A stretch of DNA of 12,226 nucleotides from Gammaproteobacteria bacterium (GTDB lineage Bacteria; Pseudomonadota; Gammaproteobacteria; Pseudomonadales; Halomonadaceae): the NCBI GenBank assembly GCA_023485185.1, contig JAMCZP010000298.1, positions 1 through 12,226 on the forward strand. The letters run 5' to 3'. Below are positions 5,445 through 12,226 of this stretch, in pieces. How positions within the stretch are numbered: position 1 is the stretch's first letter; every line of letters starts with the position of its first letter. The translations under genes and the position numbers were made by a program. The notes beneath the pieces are model-generated. The model did no database searches. It was not told where the DNA came from and saw nothing but the letters and a program-made list of their open reading frames with translations.

Positions 5445-7073
5445 ATGTATCGCCAAGCCACCTCAGGGTTATTCAAGGGAATGAATGCTCGCGTCACGTT
5501 GATCGCCATTATTATGGTGGTAGCGGCTTTAATTTATGGGGCCTTTTTTACCGGACACCTCGCCGACATCCTTGAACGCATGCGTCGCTCAGTGAACCCC
5601 TTTCTTGAGTGGTACTACGTCTTGCTCATCGCTTTTTTACTGCTGTTTATGATCTGGCTGGGTGTGGGGCGCTTCAAGAACGTACGCTTGGGTGGTGATA
5701 ACGAACAGCCGGAGTTCACCTTTTTCTCCTGGGTTTCAATGCTGTTCGCCGCGGGCACTGGGGTAGGGCTTCTATTCTGGGCGGTGGCTCAGCCGATCCT
5801 GCAATTTCAGGAAAATCCTTTCATATCCGAAGGTATGAGCCCGGAGGCAGCGCGGGTGGCGATGCGCCTGACCTACTTCCACTGGGGGTTGAATGGCTGG
5901 GCGATCTTCTCTTTCGTGGCGTTAGTGCTGGCCTACTTCGCCTATCGCCGTAACCTGCCGCTGACGGTGCGCTCTGGGTTGGAGCCGATTCTGGGCAAGT
6001 ATAATCATGGCATATTAGGCGACGTGGTCGACCTGCTTGCCGTATTCGGCACGGTATTCGGGATCGCTACCACGCTGGGGCTCGGCGTTCAGCAAATGAA
6101 TGCGGGCCTTGATGCAGTCTTCGGGTGGGAGTCGTCAGTCAGACTCCAACTTCTTATCACTGCCGTGATTATGAGCGTAGCGACGCTGTCGGTTGTCTCT
6201 GGGGTCAAGCGCGGCGTGCGTCTACTCTCAGAGGCTAACTTCTGGCTAAGTATTGCGGTGGTGGTTTTCATGCTGCTGTTTGGCCCAACCCAGTACCTGA
6301 TAGCGCTAACGATCGAATCCGCTGGTGACTATTTACAAAACCTGCTCGGCATGGCCTTTCACACCAATGCCACCGTTGCGGATGGCTGGCAGTCAGAATG
6401 GACGGTCTTTTTCTGGGGATGGTGGCTTGCTTGGTCGCCTTTCGTCGGTATGTTCATTGCACGGATCTCCCGGGGGCGTACCTTCCGCGAGTTCGTGATG
6501 GGAGTATTACTGGTGCCCACGGTGATTACCATTATCTGGATTGGCCTGTTTGGTGGCACCGCGCTCTATCATGAACTCTTTGGCGCAGGGGGGATCATCC
6601 AGGCCGTGGACGACGATGTGGCTACTGCGCTGTTTGCCACGGTAGCGGCAATGGATCTGGGCATGCTTGGCATCGGCGTATCGGCGGTACTGGTGGTGTT
6701 GATTGCGACCTACCTGATCACCTCTGCCAACGCTGGAACACTGGTGATCAACACTATTCTCGCCGGCGGTGATCCTGAACCGCCCACTGTACATCGCATC
6801 ATCTGGGGGGCTGGGCTGGGTTTGCTGACAGCCGTAATGCTGCTGGCGGGTGGCCTTGAAACCCTTCAGTCAGCGGTGATTATGGCTGCCTTGCCATTTT
6901 CAGTGGTAGTGATCTTAATGGTGTTTGGACTACTCAAAGCATTGCACAGTGAGAGATTTGCCGCCCGTACCGGTTCGCGTATTGAAGCACCTCGCGAGCC
7001 TTGGGTAGACCTGGAAGATGCAGGGGCTCTCCCCACACAAGTAAAGCCGGATGAGGACTTTAAGCGGCATTGA
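5445..7073 (+). CDS. BCCT-family betaine/choline/carnitine-type transporter
   Basis: A 542-residue inner-membrane secondary transporter with about twelve membrane segments. BCCT hallmarks are, in order: VNPFLEWYYV before the second segment (about 50-59), the glycine-rich unwound helix AAGTGVGLLFWAVAQP (about 102-117), YFHWGLNGWAIFS (about 144-156), and the family signature FFWGWWLAWSPFVGMFIARI with RGRTFREF (about 322-350). BCCT proteins import betaine, choline, carnitine or ectoine with sodium or protons; the substrate cannot be read here. The motif before the tenth segment reads TSANAGTLV (about 426-434), where many relatives have TSxDSG. The C-terminal tail is about 45 residues, short compared with E. 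coli BetT, and lacks an obviously basic osmosensing extension. ATG 5445 is chosen over GTG 5442 from ribosome-binding-site spacing. It is transcribed away from the kinase block and converges on the amidase gene. Confidence 0.93.
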   Translation: MYRQATSGLFKGMNARVTLIAIIMVVAALIYGAFFTGHLADILERMRRSVNPFLEWYYVLLIAFLLLFMIWLGVGRFKNVRLGGDNEQPEFTFFSWVSMLFAAGTGVGLLFWAVAQPILQFQENPFISEGMSPEAARVAMRLTYFHWGLNGWAIFSFVALVLAYFAYRRNLPLTVRSGLEPILGKYNHGILGDVVDLLAVFGTVFGIATTLGLGVQQMNAGLDAVFGWESSVRLQLLITAVIMSVATLSVVSGVKRGVRLLSEANFWLSIAVVVFMLLFGPTQYLIALTIESAGDYLQNLLGMAFHTNATVADGWQSEWTVFFWGWWLAWSPFVGMFIARISRGRTFREFVMGVLLVPTVITIIWIGLFGGTALYHELFGAGGIIQAVDDDVATALFATVAAMDLGMLGIGVSAVLVVLIATYLITSANAGTLVINTILAGGDPEPPTVHRIIWGAGLGLLTAVMLLAGGLETLQSAVIMAALPFSVVVILMVFGLLKALHSERFAARTGSRIEAPREPWVDLEDAGALPTQVKPDEDFKRH

Positions 7074-7108
7074 TTGGGCTGAGCCTTGTGCCGTGTTAGC
7101 TTGGCTTC

Positions 7109-7158
7109 CCGAGATGAGGCTTACGCAATGCTAAAGTGCCGGAAAGCACTTATCTCGG
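7109..7158. terminator. Nested inverted repeats between convergent genes, possible bidirectional terminator
   Basis: An outer stem CCGAGAT/ATCTCGG (7109-7115 with 7152-7158) encloses an inner hairpin AAGTGC-CGGAAA-GCACTT (7134-7151). It lies between the ends of the BCCT gene (7073) and the amidase gene (7204), where a terminator serving both directions is expected. There is no clear T-run on either strand, so the terminator call is weak. Confidence 0.35.
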
Positions 7159-7203
7159 CCCGCCTAAATTTGAAGGCTATGAGGTAATGCTGTAAGACCG
7201 ACT

Positions 7204-8610
7204 TTATAACACCTCTACCACTCCAGTCGGCGTCAGCGGCGGCAAGTAGCGCTCAAGTAGCTGAGCGACATGCAGCACCTTGAGGTCTTGGTATTTACCT
7301 GCCACAAGATGCAGCCCTACCGGCAGCCCTTGGCTATCCAGCCCACAAGGCAGCGATGCGGCGGGTTGCTGGGTGAGATTGAAGGGGTAGCTAAACGGCG
7401 TCCAATCCATCCAGTCGCGATAGCGTTCACCCGGTGGTACGTTTTGGCCCGCAGCGAAGGGGGCAATTGGCATGGTGGGCGTGACCAGCAGGTCATACTG
7501 CTCATGAAATGCCGCCATATGGGCGGTCAACTCGCTACGCTCGCGCCGGGCGGCAAGGTAGGCGGAAAGCGATACATCCTGCCCGCGCCTCGCAATATCC
7601 AGAAACCCTGGGTCGAGTGCCTCCTGCTGCTGCTCGTTGAGTTTTTCGAGCGCTTGGATGGCGCCCGCAAACCACAGCGTATTAAACGTCTCAAGCGGAT
7701 CACTAAAGCCAGGGTCAATTCGCTCTACCGTCGCGCCCAATGCTTCTAGATGGGCAACTGCTTCCTCAACCCGCTGCGCAATATCAGGTGCTACTTCTAC
7801 ATAGCCAAGGTCAGCGCTAAAGGCGATTCGCCAGCCGCGTAGATCCGCGGGAGGTGGCGTTAGCCAGTCTGGTCCAAGCGGATTACCGGAATAGCCATCC
7901 CGAGTATCGGGCTGCGCCATCACGCTAAGCATGAGCGCGCTGTCGGCGGCGGTGCGGGTCATCGGGCCCAAGTGAGAAAGCGTACTCATGGCGCTGGCGG
8001 GCCACTGGGGCACCCAGCCGAAGGTGGGTTTAATGCCAAACGTGCCGGTGAAGCTGCATGGGATGCGGATTGAACCGCCCGCGTCGCTGCCCTGGTGAAG
8101 CATACCAAGGTTAAGTGCCGCGGCTGCCCCCGCGCCGCCGGATGATCCCCCGGGCGTTAATGCCGTGTTCCAGGGGTTGCGGGTAATGCCATGCAACGGG
8201 TTATCGGTGACGCCTTTCCAACCAAATTCCGGCGAGGTGGTCTTGCCGATCACGATGGCCCCGGCATTGCGTAGATGACGGCTGATCGGAGCATCTACCT
8301 CCCAAGGGCCATCCGGGGTGGTCGTTGAACCCAAACGCGTGGGCAGTCCTTTGGTTAAGGTTAAATCCTTAATGGTGATAGGAACGCCATCCAGCGGGCC
8401 ACAAGGTGTGCCTGTTTGCCAGCGTCGAGCGGATTCTGCGGCTAATCGGCAGGCCTCTTTTCCGTTAATACAGGTGAAGGCATTTACCTTGGGGTTATGT
8501 CGCTCAATACGCGCTAAGCAGTCATCAACCAGCGTTTCCGGCGAGAGCGATCCCTCGCCGAAGCGTGCCAATGCGTCGACTGCCGTCAGTGTTTCAAAGG
8601 TCTCGGCCAT
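7204..8610 (-). CDS. Amidase-signature family hydrolase
   Basis: A 468-residue cytoplasmic enzyme of the amidase-signature family (GatA, FAAH and bacterial amidases). The Ser-cisSer-Lys triad is fully present: Lys81 in ITIKDLTLTKG, cis-Ser156 in GGSSGGAGAA and nucleophile Ser180 in GSDAGGSIRIP. The spacing (75 and 24 residues) equals that of FAAH. The chain ends soon after the core domain, so it lacks the extra C-terminal domain of the roughly 600-residue allophanate hydrolases. No GatB or GatC gene is adjacent, so tRNA amidotransferase activity is unlikely. It is the last gene of a four-gene operon. Its ATG lies two bases after the upstream stop codon, with a GAGGGTGG-type ribosome-binding site inside that gene. 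Context suggests it cleaves an amide produced by, or taken up with, the substrate of the carbamoylase-like enzyme. Family call is secure; substrate unknown. Confidence 0.93.
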   Translation of the reverse strand: MAETFETLTAVDALARFGEGSLSPETLVDDCLARIERHNPKVNAFTCINGKEACRLAAESARRWQTGTPCGPLDGVPITIKDLTLTKGLPTRLGSTTTPDGPWEVDAPISRHLRNAGAIVIGKTTSPEFGWKGVTDNPLHGITRNPWNTALTPGGSSGGAGAAAALNLGMLHQGSDAGGSIRIPCSFTGTFGIKPTFGWVPQWPASAMSTLSHLGPMTRTAADSALMLSVMAQPDTRDGYSGNPLGPDWLTPPPADLRGWRIAFSADLGYVEVAPDIAQRVEEAVAHLEALGATVERIDPGFSDPLETFNTLWFAGAIQALEKLNEQQQEALDPGFLDIARRGQDVSLSAYLAARRERSELTAHMAAFHEQYDLLVTPTMPIAPFAAGQNVPPGERYRDWMDWTPFSYPFNLTQQPAASLPCGLDSQGLPVGLHLVAGKYQDLKVLHVAQLLERYLPPLTPTGVVEVL

Positions 8611-8612
8611 GA

Positions 8613-9887
8613 TTATTCACCACCCTCAACACCGGCAGCTTCAAGCATGGCGTGGAGTAGCACATTACAACCTGCGTGTACGTGCTCTGGCGTGGCGCTC
8701 TCAATCTCGTTATGGCTGATGCCATCCTTGCAGGGGATAAAGATCATCGCGGCAGGGGCAACCCGGCCAACGAACATTGCATCGTGCCCGGCACCGCTGA
8801 TGATATCCATATGCGACAGTTGGAGCTTTTCGGCGGCCTGGCGCACGGTATCAACACACGCTTGATTGAAGTGTTCAGGTTCAAAGTCTGCGGTGGGGGT
8901 TAGCTCGTATTCAAGCCCATGGCGTTGGCAAATTTCTTCAACGGCATTGGCAACGGCTTGGCCCATCGTCTCAAGCGCTTCAGGTTCCCAGTGGCGCATA
9001 TCCAGGGTCATTTTGACCTGACCGGGAATCACATTGCGCGAACCAGGATGCAGCGTCATACAGCCGACCGTGCCGCGCCCGTGGGGCTGGTGATCAAAGG
9101 CGATGCGGTTGAGCGCTTGGGTAACTTCCGCAGCACCCATCATGGCGTCGCGACGTAGGTTCATCGGTGTAGGGCCCGCGTGGGCTTCAAGCCCGGTCAG
9201 GGTTAAATCAAACCACTTCTGGCCAAGCCCGCCAATAACCACGCCAATGGTAGTGTCGGTGTCTTCTAAAATAGGCCCTTGCTCAATGTGCGGTTCAAAA
9301 TAGGCTTTGATCTCGCTTGGTGAGACCTCATCGCTGCCGCGGTAGTGAATAGCATCTAACGCATCGCTTACCGTCACGCCCTCTGCGTCAGTGCGCGCCA
9401 TCATGGCGTCAAATTCAAGCACGCCGCTGAAAACACCGGAACCCATCATACAGGGGGCAAAACGACAGCCCTCTTCGTTAGTCCAAGCGACGACTTCGAT
9501 GGGCGCTTGAGTCGTAATTTTGTGCTCATTAAGAGTACGTATCACTTCCAGGCCAGCCATTACCCCAAAACAGCCATCATACTTACCGCCAGTAGGCTGA
9601 CTATCAAGGTGGCTGCCTGCCATGACTGTTTTGGCATTGGGGACGCTGCCTTCCCGGCGGGCAAAGATATTGCCGATATTATCAATCCGAATGGTGCAGC
9701 CCTCGGCGCGGCACCACTGGATAAACAGATCGCGGCCTTGGCGTTCTAAATCGGTGAGCGCTTGTCGATTGACGCCGCCTTTAGGTGTGGCGCCTAGTTT
9801 GGCCATTTCCATCAGCGACTCCCAAAGGCGGTCGCTGTCGGTGCGTAAGTTGGTTATATCGTTGGTGGGCGTGACGTAAGAATTCAT
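8613..9887 (-). CDS. Zn-dependent M20-family amidohydrolase (N-carbamoyl-L-amino acid hydrolase / allantoate amidohydrolase type)
   Basis: A 424-residue metalloenzyme of the hydantoinase/carbamoylase branch of peptidase M20, about the usual length. Expected residues of the bimetal centre are visible: His93 in AGSHLDSQPTGG, bridging Asp104 in KYDG, the Glu138-Glu139 pair in WTNEEGCRFAP (one general base, one ligand), His200 in FEPHIEQGP, and His392 in GISHNE. The dimerisation/substrate segment LEAHAGPTPM (about 233-242) carries the conserved His236, followed by RRDA. Family members release ammonia and CO2 from N-carbamoyl amino acids, beta-ureidopropionate or allantoate; these specificities cannot be separated by eye. 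The start is supported by GAGGA at 9895-9899, seven bases upstream. It lies 18 bases after the GntR gene and 2 before the amidase gene. No hydantoinase or allantoinase gene is in the window, so the carbamoyl or ureido substrate may be imported ready-made. Confidence 0.92.
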   Translation of the reverse strand: MNSYVTPTNDITNLRTDSDRLWESLMEMAKLGATPKGGVNRQALTDLERQGRDLFIQWCRAEGCTIRIDNIGNIFARREGSVPNAKTVMAGSHLDSQPTGGKYDGCFGVMAGLEVIRTLNEHKITTQAPIEVVAWTNEEGCRFAPCMMGSGVFSGVLEFDAMMARTDAEGVTVSDALDAIHYRGSDEVSPSEIKAYFEPHIEQGPILEDTDTTIGVVIGGLGQKWFDLTLTGLEAHAGPTPMNLRRDAMMGAAEVTQALNRIAFDHQPHGRGTVGCMTLHPGSRNVIPGQVKMTLDMRHWEPEALETMGQAVANAVEEICQRHGLEYELTPTADFEPEHFNQACVDTVRQAAEKLQLSHMDIISGAGHDAMFVGRVAPAAMIFIPCKDGISHNEIESATPEHVHAGCNVLLHAMLEAAGVEGGE

Positions 9888-9905
9888 TTAAGTATCCTCG
9901 CAAGG

Positions 9906-10745
9906 TTAAACAGATGCGTTTTCCGTTGGTAAGTCGTGTAGCTTGGAACGGTGATTATGGGCGTGCAGTAAATCGCCGCTAAACAGCATCTGTGCAGCCA
10001 TTTCTGTTTCCAGTGCGCTCATATGGTGCTCGGCATCAGCCATGTGCTCAGCCATAATGTTGCGGACACGCTGAGTATCTTCTGCACGGTAGGCCTCAAC
10101 CAACTGGCGGTGGTAATCCTGGTTGGCGTGGTCGAACTGCTTGCGCTCAGGCACATAAGCTTTTTTGATCACCACTAAATCGCGCAGCATGTCGTTTAAA
10201 AACTGGCACATAAACGCCAGCAAAGGGTTAGGGCAGACGCGGGCCAGAAGTTGGTGAAACTCCAGCTCTAAAAAGCGCTGGCGGCGATGATCCTCCTCTC
10301 CGCCACAGCAGGCGCAGGCTGACATGTTGGCTTCAAGCTGCTGGAAATCATGCTCTGTCAGCCTGCCTACTACCGAGGCCGCCAGCTCAACCTCCAATAG
10401 CTTGCGTAGTTGGTAGACTTGCCTGCCATCCAACTGTTGGAAGTGCAGAAAGTTGCGCAGCATGCGACTAGCGGGCTCCATGCCCGGCTGGTTAATTACC
10501 GCGCCGCCTTTAGGCCCGGTTTTTAAGGTGATTAGCCCCTCAACCTCGAGGATCTTCAGTGCTTCGCGTACTGTGGCTTTAGCGCTGCCGTAAAGCTCCA
10601 TCAGGGCTTTCTCATTGGGTAGCCGGTCGCCTTCCCCCAATGACTCGGCGGCAATCCAGCGCTTGATATCATCGCTAATCAACTCGGCAAGCTTGGGTCG
10701 GCGCCTTGAGGCTGAAACTGTCTTTGAAACAGGGGCTTGAGCCAT
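9906..10745 (-). CDS. GntR-family (FadR/FCD subfamily) transcriptional regulator
   Basis: A 279-residue DNA-binding regulator. The N-terminal winged helix (about 20-87) contains GDRLPNEKALMELYGSAKAT and VREALKILEVEGLI, the classic GntR helix-turn-helix, followed by a glycine-rich wing (TGPKGGAVI). A helical FCD ligand domain (about 105-250) has probable metal or ligand residues His164 (LEFHQLLA), His212 (DYHRQLVEA) and His234 (IMAEHM). A loop at 141-150 holds a cysteine cluster, ACACCGG (Cys144, Cys146, Cys147), which looks unusual for the family. FCD regulators commonly repress catabolic operons and respond to the substrate or an intermediate, so this one probably controls its own operon. 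ATG 10745 is preferred over TTG 10748: AAGGAG at 10753-10758 is seven bases from the ATG but only four from the TTG. That ribosome-binding site overlaps the symporter stop codon. Confidence 0.92.
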   Translation of the reverse strand: MAQAPVSKTVSASRRRPKLAELISDDIKRWIAAESLGEGDRLPNEKALMELYGSAKATVREALKILEVEGLITLKTGPKGGAVINQPGMEPASRMLRNFLHFQQLDGRQVYQLRKLLEVELAASVVGRLTEHDFQQLEANMSACACCGGEEDHRRQRFLELEFHQLLARVCPNPLLAFMCQFLNDMLRDLVVIKKAYVPERKQFDHANQDYHRQLVEAYRAEDTQRVRNIMAEHMADAEHHMSALETEMAAQMLFSGDLLHAHNHRSKLHDLPTENASV

Positions 10746-10752
10746 CAATACA

Positions 10753-10758
10753 CTCCTT
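10753..10758 (-). promoter_or_regulatory. Ribosome-binding site overlapping the symporter stop, deciding the GntR start
   Basis: On the minus strand the symporter TAA (10759-10757) runs into AAGGAG, seven bases before ATG 10745. The overlap suggests reinitiation or coupling between symporter and regulator, and it argues against the TTG codon directly upstream. Confidence 0.7.
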
Positions 10759-12226
10759 ATTTGTTGTTAGCGGTGCTGGTCGTTTCGTAGCCATAGGCGG
10801 GTAAACGCTCAGGGTGGTACTCGGCATCGTACTCATAGCGGGCTTGAGTAAAACGTTCCACTACCGCTGTATCGCGGCGGTGGAGCGTATGACTTAGGCC
10901 AACAAACAGCGCCGCGTTCAGCAATAGGCCCCAAATACCCGCATGGTAGCCAAAGGGAGCGCTTAGCGGGCCAAAGGTCATCAGTAGCACGCAGGCAACA
11001 CCCGCCCACAAACCAGCGAGCGCAGCGGTGGGGTGGGCTTTTTTCCAAGTGATGGCACCAATAGTAGGAATCACCAGCTGTGCAGTGCCCGCCAGCGCAG
11101 CAATACCAATGGTGACCAGTACGCCGGGTACCGTAAGCGCCATGATATAAGCCGTCAGAGAGAAGCCCACCAACGATAGGCGACCGATATAAACGATACG
11201 TGCCTGGCTTGCTTCACGGTTCACATAGCGTTTGTAGATATCCATTGTGACCACAGTAGAAACCGCGTGAATCTGCGAGTTAGCCGTGGACATCGCAGCC
11301 GAAGCGCCTGCTGCCATGATCAGCGAGGCAAGCAGGTAAGGCGCATACTCCATCAACATGATGGGCAGGATTTGATCGGGATTTTCCACATTGGGTTCGA
11401 GTATCACGCCGGAGTAGCCAGAGAGCACCGAACCTACGTAGGCAAAAGCGGCCAAGCCAAGTAAAAAGGGCATTAAGTTGAATAGCTTGCCGTGTTTGAC
11501 TGAGTACATGCGCAGCCAGATCTGCGGACCCATAAAGGCGCCAATAGCGGTAATCGCAAATAGCGAGAACCACATGGGGTAGCCCATGGTGCCGTTAGGC
11601 CCAGGCATGGTGAGATGGTCAGGAGAGGTTTGCTGAAGCTGGCTAAAGAGAGCGGTTGGCCCACCTACCTGGGTGGAAATGTAGTAACCGGCATAGAGCA
11701 TGCCGAAAAACAGCAGGGCGCCATAAATAACGTCGGTCCAGGCGATGGCGCGTATACCACCGATCCACACATAGATAATAATAATGAAGTAAAACAGCAA
11801 CGCTGCTAACCAGAAAGGAATTAATCCCCCTGAGGCAACTTCAATTAAGTAAGCGCCCCCGGTTAATTGGATCTGTAAATAAGGCACGGTAAAAATCAGC
11901 GTGATTGCTGCAACGGTAATGCGCAGCGCCTCACTATTATAAAAGTCGCCAATTAAATCTGAAGGCGTTAAATAGTTGAATCGTTTACCTAAAAACCAAA
12001 CTCGCTTGCCTATCCAGTAATACATAAAGCCAAATAGCAGGTTCCAGGCTAGCGCGGTAAGAAATACCGGGCCGTTGGTATAAAACGTTGCGTTAGAACC
12101 CAGGAAGGCAAAGGCACTCCACCAAGTGGCGGCAACGGTGAAGAACACCGCAATACTACCCATGGCACGACCTTGAACGAAAAAGTCTTCACTGGTTTCC
12201 TGTGATTGTCTTGCTGATAAAATCCC
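10757..12226 (-). CDS. Sodium:solute symporter (SSS family), 5' end outside window
   Basis: An inner-membrane sodium-coupled permease related to PutP and pantothenate- or acetate-type symporters. 489 residues are visible and the frame is open to the window edge. The residues encoded before the internal Met at 12163 include SEDFFVQGRA, the conserved SSS cytoplasmic motif after the first membrane helix, so that Met is not the start. The family's sodium-site helix is clear in ASAAMSTANSQIHAVSTVV followed by MDIYKR. Further helices include WWSAFAFLGS, YVWIGGIRAIAWTDVIYG and LVTIGIAALAGTAQLVIPT. About twelve membrane segments remain, with a hydrophilic C-terminal tail of about 45 residues. It is first among the visible genes of a transcription unit with a GntR regulator and two amide-bond hydrolases, so it probably imports their substrate. 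The promoter lies beyond the right edge. The exact solute is unknown. Confidence 0.9.
   Translation of the reverse strand, partial: GILSARQSQETSEDFFVQGRAMGSIAVFFTVAATWWSAFAFLGSNATFYTNGPVFLTALAWNLLFGFMYYWIGKRVWFLGKRFNYLTPSDLIGDFYNSEALRITVAAITLIFTVPYLQIQLTGGAYLIEVASGGLIPFWLAALLFYFIIIIYVWIGGIRAIAWTDVIYGALLFFGMLYAGYYISTQVGGPTALFSQLQQTSPDHLTMPGPNGTMGYPMWFSLFAITAIGAFMGPQIWLRMYSVKHGKLFNLMPFLLGLAAFAYVGSVLSGYSGVILEPNVENPDQILPIMLMEYAPYLLASLIMAAGASAAMSTANSQIHAVSTVVTMDIYKRYVNREASQARIVYIGRLSLVGFSLTAYIMALTVPGVLVTIGIAALAGTAQLVIPTIGAITWKKAHPTAALAGLWAGVACVLLMTFGPLSAPFGYHAGIWGLLLNAALFVGLSHTLHRRDTAVVERFTQARYEYDAEYHPERLPAYGYETTSTANNK

Noticed and set aside
7270..7749. Long plus-strand open frame opposite the amidase gene.
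   Set aside because: It is antisense to a gene with a complete catalytic triad, has no family features, and is typical of shadow frames in GC-rich genes. The same applies to the other overlapping frames opposite the ATPase, adaptor and hydrolase genes.
10746..10748. TTG 10748 as the GntR start.
   Set aside because: It is a rarer start codon and only four bases from AAGGAG; ATG 10745 fits better.
12161..12163. ATG at 12163 as the symporter start.
   Set aside because: The frame is open upstream and encodes the conserved SSS motif SEDFFVQGRA, so the gene begins outside the window.

Overview
The window looks like chromosomal DNA from a halophilic or marine gammaproteobacterium, probably Halomonas or a relative. 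This is inferred from gene content and moderate-to-high GC, not from a database search. It holds eight protein-coding genes, two cut by the window edges. No RNA genes, CRISPR arrays or intact mobile elements were seen.

Left block (1-4015, all on the minus strand): a tightly coupled export operon matching the YhiI-RbbA-YhhJ arrangement of enterobacteria. Transcription runs from an HlyD-type periplasmic adaptor (4015-2939), through a 923-residue protein with two ABC ATPase domains and a permease domain (2942-171), to a second ABC-2 permease that leaves the window (169-1). The adaptor and ATPase genes overlap by 4 bases.

Middle block (4016-5444): a small gene for a RIO/Kdo-kinase-like protein (4913-4296, minus) sits between two AT-rich, signal-dense intergenic regions. 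Two very similar 30-bp palindromes (4258-4287 and 5108-5137) share the arms AAAAACCG and CGGTTTTT. Each abuts or overlaps the -35 element of a plausible minus-strand sigma70 promoter, one for the HlyD operon and one for the kinase gene. The simplest reading is a shared regulator, probably TetR type and not encoded here, that controls the envelope kinase and the efflux operon together. Further inverted repeats lie in the HlyD promoter spacer, in both leaders, and upstream of the BCCT gene.

Right block: a plus-strand BCCT transporter gene (5445-7073) converges on a four-gene minus-strand operon. In transcription order this encodes an SSS-family sodium:solute symporter (5' end outside the window), a GntR/FadR-type regulator, an M20-family carbamoylase/allantoate-amidohydrolase-like enzyme and an amidase-signature hydrolase. 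The gaps (11, 18 and 2 bases) mark one transcription unit. It reads as a self-regulated module that imports and hydrolyses an amide- or carbamoyl-bearing nitrogen compound whose identity the sequence does not reveal.

The most unusual part is the 4.0-5.4 kb regulatory region: the paired operators, a kinase apparently tied to an efflux operon, homopolymer tracts in and before the kinase gene, and dense dyad symmetry.
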